Positions 1-11,622 are shown, counted from the stretch's first letter. The stretch: DNA of 64,000 nt from Vibrio sp. B1FLJ16 (GCF_905175385.1 NZ_HG992749.1:3015774-3079773), one strand, 5' to 3'. A program made the numbers and translations. The notes: generated by a model from the sequence alone, not told the origin.

Positions 1-1
1 T

Positions 2-1459
2 GACCCACGTATGCACAGCTCTGCTTGGCTAGATTCAGCGCAAGCAAAACTGGCTAGCAAATTCGAACTCAGCATCCTGACCAGCAATCCAATTGACGAA
101 CTATGGCATGACCGCCCTGCGCCAGTAGTTTCTGATGTACGCCTGATGCCAACTGAATCGGTTGGTCAATCTAGCGAAAGTAAGCGCCAGGAGATCGCTC
201 AGTTGGTTTCCAAAGCCGGTGCCGATAGCGCGGTTATTACTGCACTTGATTCTATCTGTTGGTTACTCAACGTACGCGGTCTAGATGTATCACGCTTACC
301 GGTATTGTTATCTCATGCGATTCTTCATTCAGATTCCAGCGTCGAGTACTTCCTCGACCCAGCGCGCTTACCTGCGGAATTTACCGAACATGTAGGTTCT
401 GGTGTAACCGTACATCACCCTGAGGCACTTCAGTCTCGTCTCGAGGCAATGACGGGTAAGAAAGTATTGCTCGACCCTGCGATCAGCAATGCCTGGTTTA
501 AACTGGTTCTGCAAAACTCTGGTGCATCAGTTATCGCAGCAGCAGATCCATGCTTAATGCCAAAGGCAGCTAAAAATGCTGTAGAAATTGCAGGGATGAA
601 AGCTTGTCATATTCGTGATGGCGCTGCGATGAGCAAGTTCCTGTGCTGGTTAGACTCAGAAGTAGCAGCTGGCAATCTTCATGATGAAGCGACGCTTTCT
701 GAGCGACTAGAAGCATTTCGTAAAGAAGACCCAACATTAATGGATCTAAGCTTTGATACGATTTCTGCGGCAGGCAGTAACGCGGCTATGTGTCACTACA
801 ACCATGAGAACCAACCAGAGCCAGGCAAGCTGGAAATGAATACGCTTTATCTGGTTGATTCAGGCGGTCAGTACCTAGATGGCACCACTGATATCACGCG
901 TACCATTGCCATTGGTCAGCCATCAGAAGAAATGATCAAGCAGTTCACTCTGGCACTAAAAGGTCATATCGGTGTGGCTCGTGCACGCTTCCCGAAGGGT
1001 ACTTGTGGTTACCAGATCGATACCTTAGCGCGACAACACCTGTGGGCTGAAGGTTACGATTACGACCACGGCACTGGCCACGGTGTTGGTCACTTCCTGA
1101 GTGTGCATGAAGGTCCTGCGAGCATTTCTAAGAGACAAATCAACGTACCTCTTACAGAAGGTATGGTGCTCTCTAATGAGCCGGGTTACTACCGTGCAGA
1201 CGCATTTGGTATTCGTATCGAGAACCTAGAGTTAGTTGTGGAAACACCAACCAATGGTGACTTCCCTGTACTGTCCTTTGAGTCACTAACGCGCTGCCCA
1301 ATCGACAAACGTAACGTCAACGTTGATATGCTGACTCGTCCTGAGCTTGCGTGGCTAAATGACTACCACCAAAAAGTGTGGGATCAAATCAGCCCTCTTG
1401 TTGATGGAGAAGTTAAAGAGTGGCTACGCGAAGCAACTTTGCCGTTAGCTCACTCATAA
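2..1459 (+). CDS. Xaa-Pro aminopeptidase, M24 family (5' partial)
   Basis: This metallo-aminopeptidase should cleave an N-terminal residue that precedes proline, in the cytoplasm. The reading frame is open to the left edge (codons D-P-R precede the first ATG at 11), so the N-terminus lies outside the window; relatives of this three-domain type are about 600 residues and 485 remain. The dinuclear metal site is visible: an aspartate in VDSGGQYLDGTTD (about 853-891), the histidine of HGTGHGVGH (1067-1093), and the glutamates of SNEPGYY and GIRIEN downstream. The middle part is a second creatinase-like domain. It faces the thi operon across a shared terminator. Confidence 0.9.
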   Translation, partial: DPRMHSSAWLDSAQAKLASKFELSILTSNPIDELWHDRPAPVVSDVRLMPTESVGQSSESKRQEIAQLVSKAGADSAVITALDSICWLLNVRGLDVSRLPVLLSHAILHSDSSVEYFLDPARLPAEFTEHVGSGVTVHHPEALQSRLEAMTGKKVLLDPAISNAWFKLVLQNSGASVIAAADPCLMPKAAKNAVEIAGMKACHIRDGAAMSKFLCWLDSEVAAGNLHDEATLSERLEAFRKEDPTLMDLSFDTISAAGSNAAMCHYNHENQPEPGKLEMNTLYLVDSGGQYLDGTTDITRTIAIGQPSEEMIKQFTLALKGHIGVARARFPKGTCGYQIDTLARQHLWAEGYDYDHGTGHGVGHFLSVHEGPASISKRQINVPLTEGMVLSNEPGYYRADAFGIRIENLELVVETPTNGDFPVLSFESLTRCPIDKRNVNVDMLTRPELAWLNDYHQKVWDQISPLVDGEVKEWLREATLPLAHS

Positions 1460-1491
1460 GTAAAAGCACAATTATCACTTCGATATAAAAC

Positions 1492-1522
1492 AAAAAGGCT
1501 CTCCAAACGGAGAGCCTTTTTT
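1492..1522 (+). terminator. Shared rho-independent terminator, M24 peptidase / thiH
   Basis: The stem GGCTCTCC/GGAGAGCC has an AAAC loop, a T run on the right and an A run on the left. It can therefore stop the peptidase gene on the plus strand and the thi operon on the minus strand. Confidence 0.9.
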
Positions 1523-1548
1523 GTAATAACTTTGTATGCGAGCCGTAA

Positions 1549-1564
1549 TGTTTCACGTGAAACA
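1549..1564. promoter_or_regulatory. parS: parS site 1 (ParB binding site)
   Basis: TGTTTCACGTGAAACA is a perfect 16-bp palindrome and matches the widely conserved chromosomal parS consensus bound by ParB. It lies between the convergent ends of the M24 peptidase gene and thiH. The cognate parA and parB genes are at 59.8-61.5 kb. An identical copy is at 5362-5377. Confidence 0.92.
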
Positions 1565-1589
1565 CTCAGCGTCATCTTCAATTTCTCAG

Positions 1590-2717
1590 CTAACCAGAAT
1601 AAGCAGAGTGCCAATCACGCCAAACGGGATCGAACCCTTTGGCTCTAATCATGCCTTCTACTGAAGCTGCGCTTCTTTCATCACTGATTTCAAACTGCTC
1701 TAGTTCTGCCGTCTCAGAAGCATAACCGCCAGGTTGTGTTTTAGATGCCGCGGACATGCTCGTAATGCCCAAAGGTAACACATTATCCCGGAACTGAGGT
1801 GACTCTCGGGTCGACAGCGATAGCTCAACTTCTGGATTGAGTAGCCGGTACGCACAAATCAACTGTACTAACTGCTTATCCGTCATCAGCGATTTTGGTT
1901 GCAGAGTAGAACTTGGTGAGCTGCCTGCACAAGGACGTAAACGAGGGAATGAAATAGAATAACGCGATTGCCAGTAAGTATGTTCGAGATAATCCAGATG
2001 AACAGCAGTAAAGAAACAATCTGTTCGCCACTCTTGCAAACCAATCAAGGCGCCGATACCGATTTTGTCTATCCCTGCCCTGGCTAACCTGTCAGGAGTC
2101 TCAAGACGATAGCGGAAATCCGTTTTATTACCGCGCAAGTGATGCTCAGCATAAGTCGATGGATGATAAGTTTCCTGATAGACCATTACCGCATCCAGGC
2201 CCAACGTTTTCAGTTCCGCATAGTCGTCCTGAGCCAAAGGTTGAACTTCCATCGCCAGGTAATTGAATCGTTGCTTTATCACCGGCAGCATTTCCCGAAA
2301 GTACTTCATCCCGACTTTGGTTTCATGCTCGCCCGTAACCAGTAACACACTGTCGAACTTCATTTGCTTGATCGCATTAATCTCCGCATGCACCTCGTCT
2401 TTGGTCAGCGTTCTGCGCTTAATACGGTTTTCCATCGAAAAGCCGCAATAAGTACAAGCATTGGCGCAAAGGTTAGAAAGGTACAGCGGTATATAAAGCG
2501 ACATCGTATTACCAAACCGCTTTCGCGTCAGCGTATAAGACAGCTTTGCCATCTGCTCCAGATAGGGCTCTGCCGCGGGCGAAATGAGCGCTTTGAAATC
2601 TTCTAAATCTCGTTTGGGGTTTGCCAGCGCCCTTTCCACATCCTGCGCCGTTTTGGCATATATCGACATGGTAATGTCATCCCAGTTAAACTGCTTAAAG
2701 TGGTCGTAAAAACTCAT
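1590..2717 (-). CDS. thiH: 2-iminoacetate synthase ThiH
   Basis: Radical-SAM enzyme that cleaves tyrosine to dehydroglycine (2-iminoacetate) plus p-cresol for the thiazole half of thiamine. At 375 residues it matches the E. coli protein (about 377). The cluster motif is Cys84-x3-Cys88-x2-Cys91 in LCANACTYCGFS. It is the last gene of thiCEFSGH, starts 15 nt after thiG stops, and has an AGAGGT ribosome site before the ATG. Using tyrosine rather than glycine (ThiO) as donor is typical of enterobacteria and vibrios. Confidence 0.96.
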   Translation of the reverse strand: MSFYDHFKQFNWDDITMSIYAKTAQDVERALANPKRDLEDFKALISPAAEPYLEQMAKLSYTLTRKRFGNTMSLYIPLYLSNLCANACTYCGFSMENRIKRRTLTKDEVHAEINAIKQMKFDSVLLVTGEHETKVGMKYFREMLPVIKQRFNYLAMEVQPLAQDDYAELKTLGLDAVMVYQETYHPSTYAEHHLRGNKTDFRYRLETPDRLARAGIDKIGIGALIGLQEWRTDCFFTAVHLDYLEHTYWQSRYSISFPRLRPCAGSSPSSTLQPKSLMTDKQLVQLICAYRLLNPEVELSLSTRESPQFRDNVLPLGITSMSAASKTQPGGYASETAELEQFEISDERSAASVEGMIRAKGFDPVWRDWHSAYSG

Positions 2718-2732
2718 GTTTGGACCTCTCTT

Positions 2733-3506
2733 TTACAGCTCATCGAGAAAAGCGGTTAGCGGACTCGAAGCAACGGCATGAGAAACTTGCCCTGCAAGCC
2801 CCGCTTCATAAGCCATACGCCCCGACTCTACAGCCATCTTGAAGGCTTTTGCCATAGCAACGGGATCGCTTGCTGCAGCAATCGCCGTGTTAACCAATAC
2901 TGCATCTGCGCCCATTTCCATTGCTCGCGCAGCATGTGAAGGCGCACCAATCCCCGCATCAACGACAACTGGCACAGTGGCTTGATCGATGATGATTTGT
3001 AAAAAGTCATGTGAGGCGATGCCCTTGTTTGAACCGATAGGTGCACCTAACGGCATAACAGCTGCACAGCCAACTTCTTCTAGTCGCTTACACAACACAG
3101 GGTCGGCATGGCAATATGGCAAAACAATAAAGCCTTCACAAACCAGTTGTTCTGCTGCAGCTAAAGTTTCAATCGGGTCTGGCATCAAATATTTCGGATC
3201 AGGGTGAATCTCCAGTTTGACCCAATTGGTGCCTAACGCTTCACGCGCAAGTTGAGCGGAAAACACTGCATCTTTAGCATTTTTAGCACCAGAAGTGTTC
3301 GGTAGCAGATTCACTCCAGCATGAATCAGAGGTCGCAAAATGTCATCTTGCTGATCATTTACGTCAATGCGTTTGAGTGCCATCGTTGCGAGTTGAGAGC
3401 CGGAAATCTGAATGGCTTCGGCCATCAAACGGCTATTGGAAAACTTGCCTGTTCCGGTGAACAAGCGCGATTGAAATTCTTTATCACCTATTTTCAGCAT
3501 CGACAT
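2733..3506 (-). CDS. thiG: Thiazole synthase ThiG
   Basis: Condenses deoxyxylulose 5-phosphate, dehydroglycine and sulfur from ThiS thiocarboxylate into the thiazole phosphate. It is a TIM-barrel protein of 257 residues, the family's usual size. The VKLEI segment (about 96-100) carries the lysine expected to form the Schiff base. [10 protein letters not shown] and [11 protein letters not shown] are phosphate-binding loops. Its ATG overlaps the thiS stop as TAATG, which suggests translational coupling. An in-frame ATG two codons downstream could also serve as start. Confidence 0.96.
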   Translation of the reverse strand: MSMLKIGDKEFQSRLFTGTGKFSNSRLMAEAIQISGSQLATMALKRIDVNDQQDDILRPLIHAGVNLLPNTSGAKNAKDAVFSAQLAREALGTNWVKLEIHPDPKYLMPDPIETLAAAEQLVCEGFIVLPYCHADPVLCKRLEEVGCAAVMPLGAPIGSNKGIASHDFLQIIIDQATVPVVVDAGIGAPSHAARAMEMGADAVLVNTAIAAASDPVAMAKAFKMAVESGRMAYEAGLAGQVSHAVASSPLTAFLDEL

Positions 3507-3769
3507 TATCCCCCTGCGATAGCTTGAAACAGAGAGATAGTATCTCCCTCAGAAAGTATCGTGCTTGCCCACTCGCTGCGCGGCACAACTTGATTATTTA
3601 TGGCAAAAACACAGCCTACTTCCGGTAGAGAAAACTGTGTGATGATTTGCTGCAGATTCACGTTGGACTCGACTTGTTGTGGTTGGTCATTAATAGCGAT
3701 GACGACCAATTTTCCTTTGCCACATGAAGCGTCAAGTTCAGTGATTGCATCATGTTTTGATGATGTCAT
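3506..3769 (-). CDS. thiS: Sulfur carrier protein ThiS (N-terminally extended)
   Basis: Ubiquitin-like carrier whose C-terminal Gly-Gly (ending FQAIAGG) is adenylated by ThiF and turned into a thiocarboxylate that delivers sulfur to ThiG. I place the start at the ATG at 3769, because a strong AGGAGAGGAG ribosome site precedes it and thiF ends 19 nt earlier; this gives 87 residues. Typical ThiS is about 66 residues. The core begins near VVIAIND, and an in-frame TTG at 3709 with AAAGGA just upstream would give a standard 67-residue form. The first 20 residues are polar and resemble no domain I know. Confidence 0.88.
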   Translation of the reverse strand: MTSSKHDAITELDASCGKGKLVVIAINDQPQQVESNVNLQQIITQFSLPEVGCVFAINNQVVPRSEWASTILSEGDTISLFQAIAGG

Positions 3770-3788
3770 AACTAGCTCCTCTCCTAAC

Positions 3789-4565
3789 TCAGTGCTGTGG
3801 TTCATGCGCTTCACTGCAAACCTGGCACTCTTGGTCCTTATTGATACTCATGGTTTGCCAGTTAAGACAAATCCCATCAAATAGGTGCAACTGCCCACTA
3901 GCGACATGAAACTTATCTGTCGCCAGTTTTTGAATTGCCGCTAAAGCTTGGTAGTTTCCTAATGTTCCAACCACCGGCCCTACAACGCCCATTTCACTGC
4001 AGTTCATCCCCTGTTTTAATTCGCCAAATGGATAAAGGCATCGGTAACACCCCGAACTGTGTTTCTCATCTGAGTAATCAAATACAGCAAACTGACCCTG
4101 CCAACCAATAGCAGCCGCAGATATCAACGGTGTACTTTGCTCAAAACAGACTTGATTAATCAGCTGCCGAGTGGGCATATTGTCACTACAGTCGAGTACA
4201 ACATCGGCAAGCATCACTTCCAATTGCAGCTGAGATTTATCCAGACGTTTCGGAATAGTTCTAACTTGAACCAGTGAATTAAGGGCACCTAACTGTTGAG
4301 CAGTAGCTTCTGTTTTCATTAGGTTGATATCACGTTCCCGATAAACAACCTGTCGCTGTAAATTGCTGCTATCGACATGGTCATCATCAACAACCACTAA
4401 CTTACCTACTCCTGCGGCTGCCAAATACAAACCTGCAGCGCTTCCCAGCCCGCCACAGCCAATGATCAAAACATGAGATTGGCTGAGTTTAGCTTGTCCT
4501 GATTCACCAATTTCAGTTAGCGCAATTTGACGCTGATAGCGAATGAATTCTTTATCAGTAAGCAC
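3789..4565 (-). CDS. thiF: ThiS adenylyltransferase ThiF
   Basis: E1/MoeB-like enzyme that adenylates the ThiS C-terminus. The nucleotide-binding GCGGLGS lies at residues 36-42. Zinc-type pairs are CYRC (173-176) and CQVC (247-250). Cys189, just before SEMGVVGP, matches the conserved cysteine of ThiF. At 258 residues it has normal length. It overlaps the end of thiE by 11 nt, so translation is probably coupled. Confidence 0.95.
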   Translation of the reverse strand: MLTDKEFIRYQRQIALTEIGESGQAKLSQSHVLIIGCGGLGSAAGLYLAAAGVGKLVVVDDDHVDSSNLQRQVVYRERDINLMKTEATAQQLGALNSLVQVRTIPKRLDKSQLQLEVMLADVVLDCSDNMPTRQLINQVCFEQSTPLISAAAIGWQGQFAVFDYSDEKHSSGCYRCLYPFGELKQGMNCSEMGVVGPVVGTLGNYQALAAIQKLATDKFHVASGQLHLFDGICLNWQTMSINKDQECQVCSEAHEPQH

Positions 4566-5879
4566 TTTCGCCCTCCACTTCCTGCAATGGCTGAACGCTA
4601 CCCATCAATTGATTGAAAAACTCAATCACCGATTTTGGCGACTCAGATAATGTCATGGCTCTAACCACAGCTAAACTGGATACACCGCATCGCCAAACCT
4701 GCTCTGCATTTGATTGATCAATACCGCCAATCGCGACTGTTGGGTAGCCAACTTGCTTTCCATATGGAATGCTATCGATCAGCGTTTGATACAAAGCTAA
4801 ACGAATCAAACCTTGTGGCTTTGATGGCATTTGCTTAGTCGTAGTCGGAAAGATATGACCCAGTGCGATATAGCTTGGATTGATTTGTACAATTCTCAGC
4901 AGTTCATAGTAACCATGTGTTGACAGTCCTAAGTGAATCCCAGCTTCACTTAAATGCAGTAAGTTAGATGCTTCAATATCTTCTTGGCCAAGATGTACTC
5001 CGAACGCACCATGCTTAATAGCGAGTTGCCAGTAATCATTAATGAAGACCTGCGCATCATATTGACGTCCCAGTTCAATCGCTCGAATAATCTGTTGTTC
5101 GAGATCGGACTGAACGGCATCTTTGATACGCAGTTGTATAGTCTTAATACCCAACGGAAGAAGCCGCTCTATCCAACTGACGTCATCAACAACGGGATAA
5201 AGCCCTAAACTGTCTTTATCAAGGCAAGGAAAACCAACCGCTTCGCTTTGCGATGACCAACCCACTTGAATACCCAAGCGAACGTCTTCTATAACGGGAG
5301 TTGGAAAATCAACAATGTGAGATGCCCACTCGTGAAGAGTACATGTTTCACCGCTAAACTGTGTTTCACGTGAAACATTGGTCATTGCACGGGCTAATGT
5401 CAATGCGTCTTCGATCGGAAAGTCGAGAGCCAACAACGTTACTATCCAAGCTAAGTGATACTCAGCTTGGAAATTCTTTGATGCTGATACATGCACCGAT
5501 AACGCCCTTACTTCATCACTAATTGGATGACGCCAGATATCAAACACCGTCATGTTGTCGTCTCTGCTTGGTGCTGGAGGAGCCTCCTCAATACCAATAA
5601 AAATAGACGAGGAACTTTGCTGATTCGTTTCCTTCAAAGGTAAATCCGATTGGTAGTAAAGCGTAAAATCACCGCTTGACGCTTCATAAAATCCATCAAC
5701 AAGATCTGTGCCCACACAGACTGTTTTATTTTGGTCTGGAACAAGTTGAATCAAATGAGTTGGGCTAACGCCCAACTCAATCTCTTCAGTACTAAAACCC
5801 TGTTCTTTCGCCAATAATAAACATTGCTGAACAAAACCCGTTAGCTCAATTAATGGTGACGGAATAAGGATTTTAGTCA

Positions 5880-5880
<1 letters not shown>
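4555..5880 (-). CDS. thiE: Thiamine-phosphate synthase ThiE with long N-terminal extension
   Basis: Joins HMP pyrophosphate and thiazole phosphate to make thiamine phosphate. The catalytic TIM barrel fills roughly residues 200-420, with [38 protein letters not shown] and AIGGI typical of ThiE. Stand-alone ThiE is about 210 residues, whereas this protein has 441. The first 190 residues include a helical stretch ([14 protein letters not shown]) reminiscent of the C-terminal part of HMP-phosphate kinase (ThiD) but without a recognisable ATP site, so I infer a degenerate ThiD-like domain. A parS site (5362-5377) sits inside the gene and encodes Val-Ser-Arg-Glu-Thr. It abuts thiC. Confidence 0.92.
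5362..5377. promoter_or_regulatory. parS: parS site 2, inside thiE
   Basis: TGTTTCACGTGAAACA again, a perfect palindrome identical to site 1 and 3.8 kb from it. It lies in the coding sequence of thiE, so it serves as both codons and ParB binding site. The two sites are about 59-62 kb from the right edge, where oriC is expected. Confidence 0.9.
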
Positions 5881-7838
<1,958 letters not shown>

Positions 7839-7984
7839 TTATGCTAGATAAAAAGTATTGGGATAAAAATGCTTGGCGGATAGATGCGACAAGAGGAGTC
7901 GAAATATAGATAGCAAGATAGAATGCTTCGTCTATAACAACAATCGACGTTTTGATAGGTTAGCCAGAACAGATCTGGTGTAGG

Positions 7985-8074
7985 TATCTTCTCTTGTTCC
8001 CTTCGCAGATACTAATCTGATCAGGTTCAACGGATCCCGAATTAACGGTCTCAGCCTTATGGCACTCCGACAAG
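7985..8074 (-). promoter_or_regulatory. TPP riboswitch (THI element) of thiC operon
   Basis: Read on the minus strand, this stretch has the hallmark conserved blocks of the thiamine pyrophosphate aptamer: GGAGTGCC, GGCTGAGA, TTGAACCTGATC and GCGAAGGGAACAAGAG. They occur in the right order with a variable P3-type arm between. It lies 165 nt upstream of the thiC start. The remaining leader is A/T-rich and I see no clear terminator, so control at translation initiation is likely. Confidence 0.96.
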
Positions 8075-8081
8075 TGAAATC

Positions 8082-8110
8082 AGTATATTAAAACGGATTG
8101 ATTAAACCAA
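8082..8110 (-). promoter_or_regulatory. Probable sigma70 promoter of the thi operon
   Basis: On the minus strand, TTGGTT (8105-8110) and TATACT (8082-8087) are separated by exactly 17 bp, which puts the transcript start at about 8075, right at the first base of the riboswitch. The promoter overlaps a hairpin (GGATTG/CAATCC) that may also end crcB transcription. Confidence 0.65.
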
Positions 8111-8140
8111 TCCGATCAGATGACATTTTGTCATCTTTTA

Positions 8141-8524
8141 CTAGCTACGTATCATTAACTGGAAGCCAATCCATGCAGCTGAAATACTCAATGTAACATT
8201 CAAAAGAATGTTTAAGCCCATTTTGAAAAAGGCACCCTGTTGCATTAATAAAACGTTATCCATAGAGAATGTAGAAAAGGTAGTTAGCGCCCCTAAAAAC
8301 CCTAACCCAATGATTTGTCGCCAAGGATCTGTAGCTAACATCTCGTTTTCAAAAGCGGCGATTAATAGCCCCATAATAAGAGAACCGACAACGTTAACGG
8401 TTAGCGTACCATAAGGGAAACCACGACCTAGAAGATACACGCACAGCTCAGAAACAAGATAACGAGAACACGCACCAAATGCTCCACCCACTGCGATAAA
8501 GCCTAAAATATAAAGTTGCCCCAT
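8141..8524 (-). CDS. crcB: Fluoride exporter CrcB/Fluc
   Basis: Small dual-topology membrane channel that exports fluoride. I use the ATG at 8524 (127 residues, identical in length to E. coli CrcB), which follows GGGGGGAGTT; an upstream TTG would add four residues. Four hydrophobic segments are visible. The family signatures GGAFGACSRYLVSE near the N-terminus and GALTTFSTFSMD in the middle contain the expected polar and phenylalanine residues. No fluoride-riboswitch consensus is apparent upstream. Confidence 0.94.
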   Translation of the reverse strand: MGQLYILGFIAVGGAFGACSRYLVSELCVYLLGRGFPYGTLTVNVVGSLIMGLLIAAFENEMLATDPWRQIIGLGFLGALTTFSTFSMDNVLLMQQGAFFKMGLNILLNVTLSISAAWIGFQLMIRS

Positions 8525-8664
8525 AACTCCCCCCAAACTCTTTATGGCGACATTGTAATCAAAATCGACCTAATATCGTTAATACAAACTTTAAATTCAA
8601 CGAATTTACCTCCCCCTATCGACAAAACATTCAAAAAGTTACAGGAGTCACTTTTTGGTGATTT

Positions 8665-8827
8665 ATACCAATCACAGTAAATAAGTGATCAGAAATAGCG
8701 TAGGAAAAAATGCTTGATAACAAGGCAAAAATTTTTGGTAAGTAGTTATTCTACAATCAAAATTTTTAACGACGTTAACGAGTATTTTAGCAAGCTAGAA
8801 TGATCAGTTATTTACTACGATTGGTAT
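8665..8827. repeat. Inverted-repeat element, family 1 (163 bp)
   Basis: The element is bounded by imperfect terminal inverted repeats of 27 bp with three mismatches; each starts ATACCAATC and continues AGTAAATAA and TGATCA. It holds no ORF. Its centre has ACAAGGC (8720-8726), GTAGTTATTCTAC (8742-8754) and AACGACGTTAACG (8768-8780), separated by complementary A/T-rich arms. This core is shared with elements at 27.7 and 50.8 kb. It accounts for most of the gap between crcB and ilvC. Confidence 0.8.
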
Positions 8828-8842
8828 TACATTCAAATTAAA

Positions 8843-8879
8843 TAAAAAAGGCTTGGTCAACGGCGACCAAGCCTTTTCA
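8843..8879 (-). terminator. Terminator downstream of ilvC
   Basis: The stem GGCTTGGTC/GACCAAGCC is flanked by an A run on the left, which gives TTTTTT on the minus strand. It is about 175 nt past the ilvC stop; the intervening 8880-9053 holds nothing I recognise. Confidence 0.8.
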
Positions 8880-9053
8880 TTAGATGTTGTGTTGTTTTGT
8901 ATTTATCACTCCAGTCTGCCCGGAGTTCAGTTACTGCGATTAATTATTTTTTCAAAATGCGCTGCATTAAGTTTTCAATTCTAAGAGAGGCACAGAGTTT
9001 ACGGTAGTAAATGAGCACCTTCGACATCAAAATGAAAATTTATAGTAAGTAAT

Positions 9054-10538
9054 TTAGCCACCTACCGCGATACGCTTCATATCAGTCATGTATCCACGTA
9101 GCTCTTCACCAATGTACTCTACTGGATGGTTACGGATCTTCTCGTTAACCGCGATTAGTGTTGCATTATCAACCTGGTTTGAAGTCTCGCCCAGACCTTT
9201 ACCGATAACATCAGTACCTACTGAAGGCATAAACTTCTCACGTAGCAATGGAGTAGCAACGTTAGCAAACAGGTAGTTACCGTACTCAGCGGTATCTGAG
9301 ATAACTACGTTCATTTCGTACAGACGCTTACGTGCAATCGTGTTCGCGATTAGTGGTAGCTCGTGCAGAGACTCGTAGTACGCTGACTCATCGATGATGC
9401 CAGATGCTGTCATCGCTTCAAATGCAAGCTCAACTCCAGCACGAACCATAGCAATCATCAGGATGCCATTGTCGAAGTATTCTTGCTCAGAAATTTCAAC
9501 GTCAGTCGCTGGGTAGTTTTCAAATGCTGTTTCACCAGTCTCTTCACGCCAGCCTAATAAGTTTGCGTCATCGTTAGCCCAGTCAGCCATCATTGTACTG
9601 GAAAAATGACCAGAAATGATGTCATCCATGTGCTTGTTGTATAACGGACGCATTAAATCTTTCAGCTCTTCAGAAAGTTCAAAGGCTTTGACTTTAGCTG
9701 GGTTAGACAGGCGATCCATCATGTGCGTAATACCGCCAAATTTAAGAGCTTCAGTAACCGTCTCCCAACCGTACTGAAGTAGCTTACCTGCATAACCTGG
9801 GTCGATACCTTCTGCAACCATCTTTTCGTAACAAACGATAGAGCCAGCTTGCAACATACCACATAGGATAGTTTGCTCACCCATAAGGTCTGATTTCACT
9901 TCCGCCACGAAAGATGACTCTAGGCATCCTGCGCGGTGACCACCTGTCGCAGCTGCCCATGCTTTCGCGATTTCTAGACCATCACCTTGAGGGTCATTCT
10001 CCGGGTGAACCGCAATTAGGGTTGGAACACCAAAGCCGCGCTTGTATTCTTCACGTACTTCGGTACCAGGACACTTAGGGGCAACCATGACAACCGTTAA
10101 GTCTTTACGGATTTGCATGCCTTCTTCAACAACGTTGAAGCCGTGTGAATAACCTAAAGCAGCGCCCTCTTTCATTAGAGGCATTACTGTCTCTACAACG
10201 TTAGAGTGCTGTTTATCCGGAGTCAGGTTTACAACGAGATCGGCTTGAGGAATCAGAATCTCGTAACTGCCTACTTCAAAACCGTTGTCTTTTGCGTTTT
10301 TAAATGACTGACGTTGCTCGTCAATGGCAGCCTGGCGAAGCGCGTATGATACATCCAGACCAGAATCACGCATATTCAGGCCTTGGTTTAACCCCTGGGC
10401 ACCACAACCCACGATGACTACCTTTTTACCCTTAAGGTAATCAGCTTCTGAAGCAAACTCACTGCGATCCATAAAACGACAACGACCAAGTTGATCCAAT
10501 TGCTCACGCAAGTTTAGGGTATTGAAATAGTTAGCCAT
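9054..10538 (-). CDS. ilvC: Ketol-acid reductoisomerase IlvC (class II)
   Basis: Converts acetolactate and acetohydroxybutyrate to the dihydroxy acids in valine and isoleucine synthesis, using NADPH and magnesium. At 494 residues it is the long class II form. The Rossmann motif [19 protein letters not shown] stretch is near residues 41-56 and is followed by the NADPH-selecting ALRQ. It is divergent from its LysR activator gene ilvY; the shared 140-bp region carries candidate operators. Confidence 0.97.
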   Translation of the reverse strand: MANYFNTLNLREQLDQLGRCRFMDRSEFASEADYLKGKKVVIVGCGAQGLNQGLNMRDSGLDVSYALRQAAIDEQRQSFKNAKDNGFEVGSYEILIPQADLVVNLTPDKQHSNVVETVMPLMKEGAALGYSHGFNVVEEGMQIRKDLTVVMVAPKCPGTEVREEYKRGFGVPTLIAVHPENDPQGDGLEIAKAWAAATGGHRAGCLESSFVAEVKSDLMGEQTILCGMLQAGSIVCYEKMVAEGIDPGYAGKLLQYGWETVTEALKFGGITHMMDRLSNPAKVKAFELSEELKDLMRPLYNKHMDDIISGHFSSTMMADWANDDANLLGWREETGETAFENYPATDVEISEQEYFDNGILMIAMVRAGVELAFEAMTASGIIDESAYYESLHELPLIANTIARKRLYEMNVVISDTAEYGNYLFANVATPLLREKFMPSVGTDVIGKGLGETSNQVDNATLIAVNEKIRNHPVEYIGEELRGYMTDMKRIAVGG

Positions 10539-10626
10539 TAGGGTGCTCCTTTTAAATTCTTCCGTAGAGGTCGGTACTAGTCTTACCGAATGACTTCATA
10601 CTAAAACAGACATTCCATTGCTTAAA

Positions 10627-10663
10627 GTGATATATTCACAATTAGTCATTGCGAATTTTGCAA
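10627..10663. promoter_or_regulatory. Candidate IlvY operators between ilvC and ilvY
   Basis: Two short palindromes lie on one face of the helix: GTGATATATTCAC (10627-10639) and TTGCGAATTTTGCAA (10649-10663), with centres about 23 bp apart. The position, between divergent ilvC and a LysR-type gene, and the tandem layout fit the operators at which IlvY activates ilvC with acetolactate-type inducers. Assignment rests on position and symmetry only. Confidence 0.45.
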
Positions 10664-10681
10664 CATGGACCTAACGTACAT

Positions 10682-11572
10682 ATGAACATAAAAAGCCTGC
10701 AACTTTTCATTCATCTATGTGACAGTAAAAGCTTTGCTAAGACTGCAGCAGCAATGCACATTAGCCCCTCAGCGTTAAGCCGACAGATCCAAAAACTGGA
10801 AGAAGAAACACGTCAGCAACTGTTTATGCGCGACAATCGCAGTGTAGAACTGACCATACAAGGAAAAAGGCTCGTTCCCGTTGCCCTTAAGATATTAGGA
10901 GAGTGGCAACAGTACCAAAGTCATCTTAAAGGCAGCGAAGGGGAGCTAAAAGGAGAGATTCGCTTCTTCTGCTCAGTTACCGCAAGCTACAGCCATCTTC
11001 CTGAGCTTATTTCTGAGTTCCGGCTGCAACATCCGTTTATTGAGTTCAAACTGTCTACCGGCGACCCGGCACAAGCCATCGATAAGATTTTAGCCGACGA
11101 AGCTGACATTGCTATTTCGGCAATGCCCAACCAATTACCTAATAACATAGCATTTGAGTTGATCAGTGAGGTCCCTTTATCCGTTATTGCACCAGTAGGT
11201 GTAAGTACGTTTGCCGAAGAGTTACAAAAAGAAAGTCCTGATTGGTCAGTGATTCCGTTTATCTTGCCGGAAGCAGGTACTGCAAGGGAGAGAGCTGATG
11301 TCTGGCTGAAGAAAATGAAAATTAAGCCCAATATCTATGCGCAGACATCGGGGCATGAAGCAATTGTCAGTATGGTAGCATTAGGCTGTGGAGTGGGCAT
11401 CGCACCTGATGTGGTAATAAATAATAGCCCGGTTAGAGAAAAGATAATCCGACTAAAAGTACTGCCGATTAAACCCTTCGAGTTAGGTGTGTGCTGCACA
11501 AAGAGTCAGCTAAGCAACCCATTGGTGAAAGCTTTCTGGGAGGTCGCCGAAAACAAGTACATCGCACCTTAA
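10682..11572 (+). CDS. ilvY: LysR-type activator IlvY
   Basis: Transcription activator of ilvC. The ATG at 10682 gives 296 residues, close to E. coli IlvY (297), and begins MNIKSLQLFIHL. The winged helix-turn-helix covers about residues 1-60 (AAAMHISPSALSRQIQKLEE). The inducer domain shows family-specific segments FCSVTASYSHLP, LSTGDPA and GHEAIVSMVALGCGVG that match E. coli IlvY closely. An upstream in-frame TTG is ignored because it lies in the operator region. Confidence 0.93.
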   Translation: MNIKSLQLFIHLCDSKSFAKTAAAMHISPSALSRQIQKLEEETRQQLFMRDNRSVELTIQGKRLVPVALKILGEWQQYQSHLKGSEGELKGEIRFFCSVTASYSHLPELISEFRLQHPFIEFKLSTGDPAQAIDKILADEADIAISAMPNQLPNNIAFELISEVPLSVIAPVGVSTFAEELQKESPDWSVIPFILPEAGTARERADVWLKKMKIKPNIYAQTSGHEAIVSMVALGCGVGIAPDVVINNSPVREKIIRLKVLPIKPFELGVCCTKSQLSNPLVKAFWEVAENKYIAP

Positions 11573-11622
11573 ACAGGTCGAATATTGCTTTCTAGTTGTA
11601 ATAATTTCCCAGAATACAGAAC

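Noticed and set aside
8525..8640. Possible fluoride riboswitch upstream of crcB
   Set aside because: The conserved GGNGAUGG and pseudoknot blocks are not present on the minus strand; only a ribosome site is evident.
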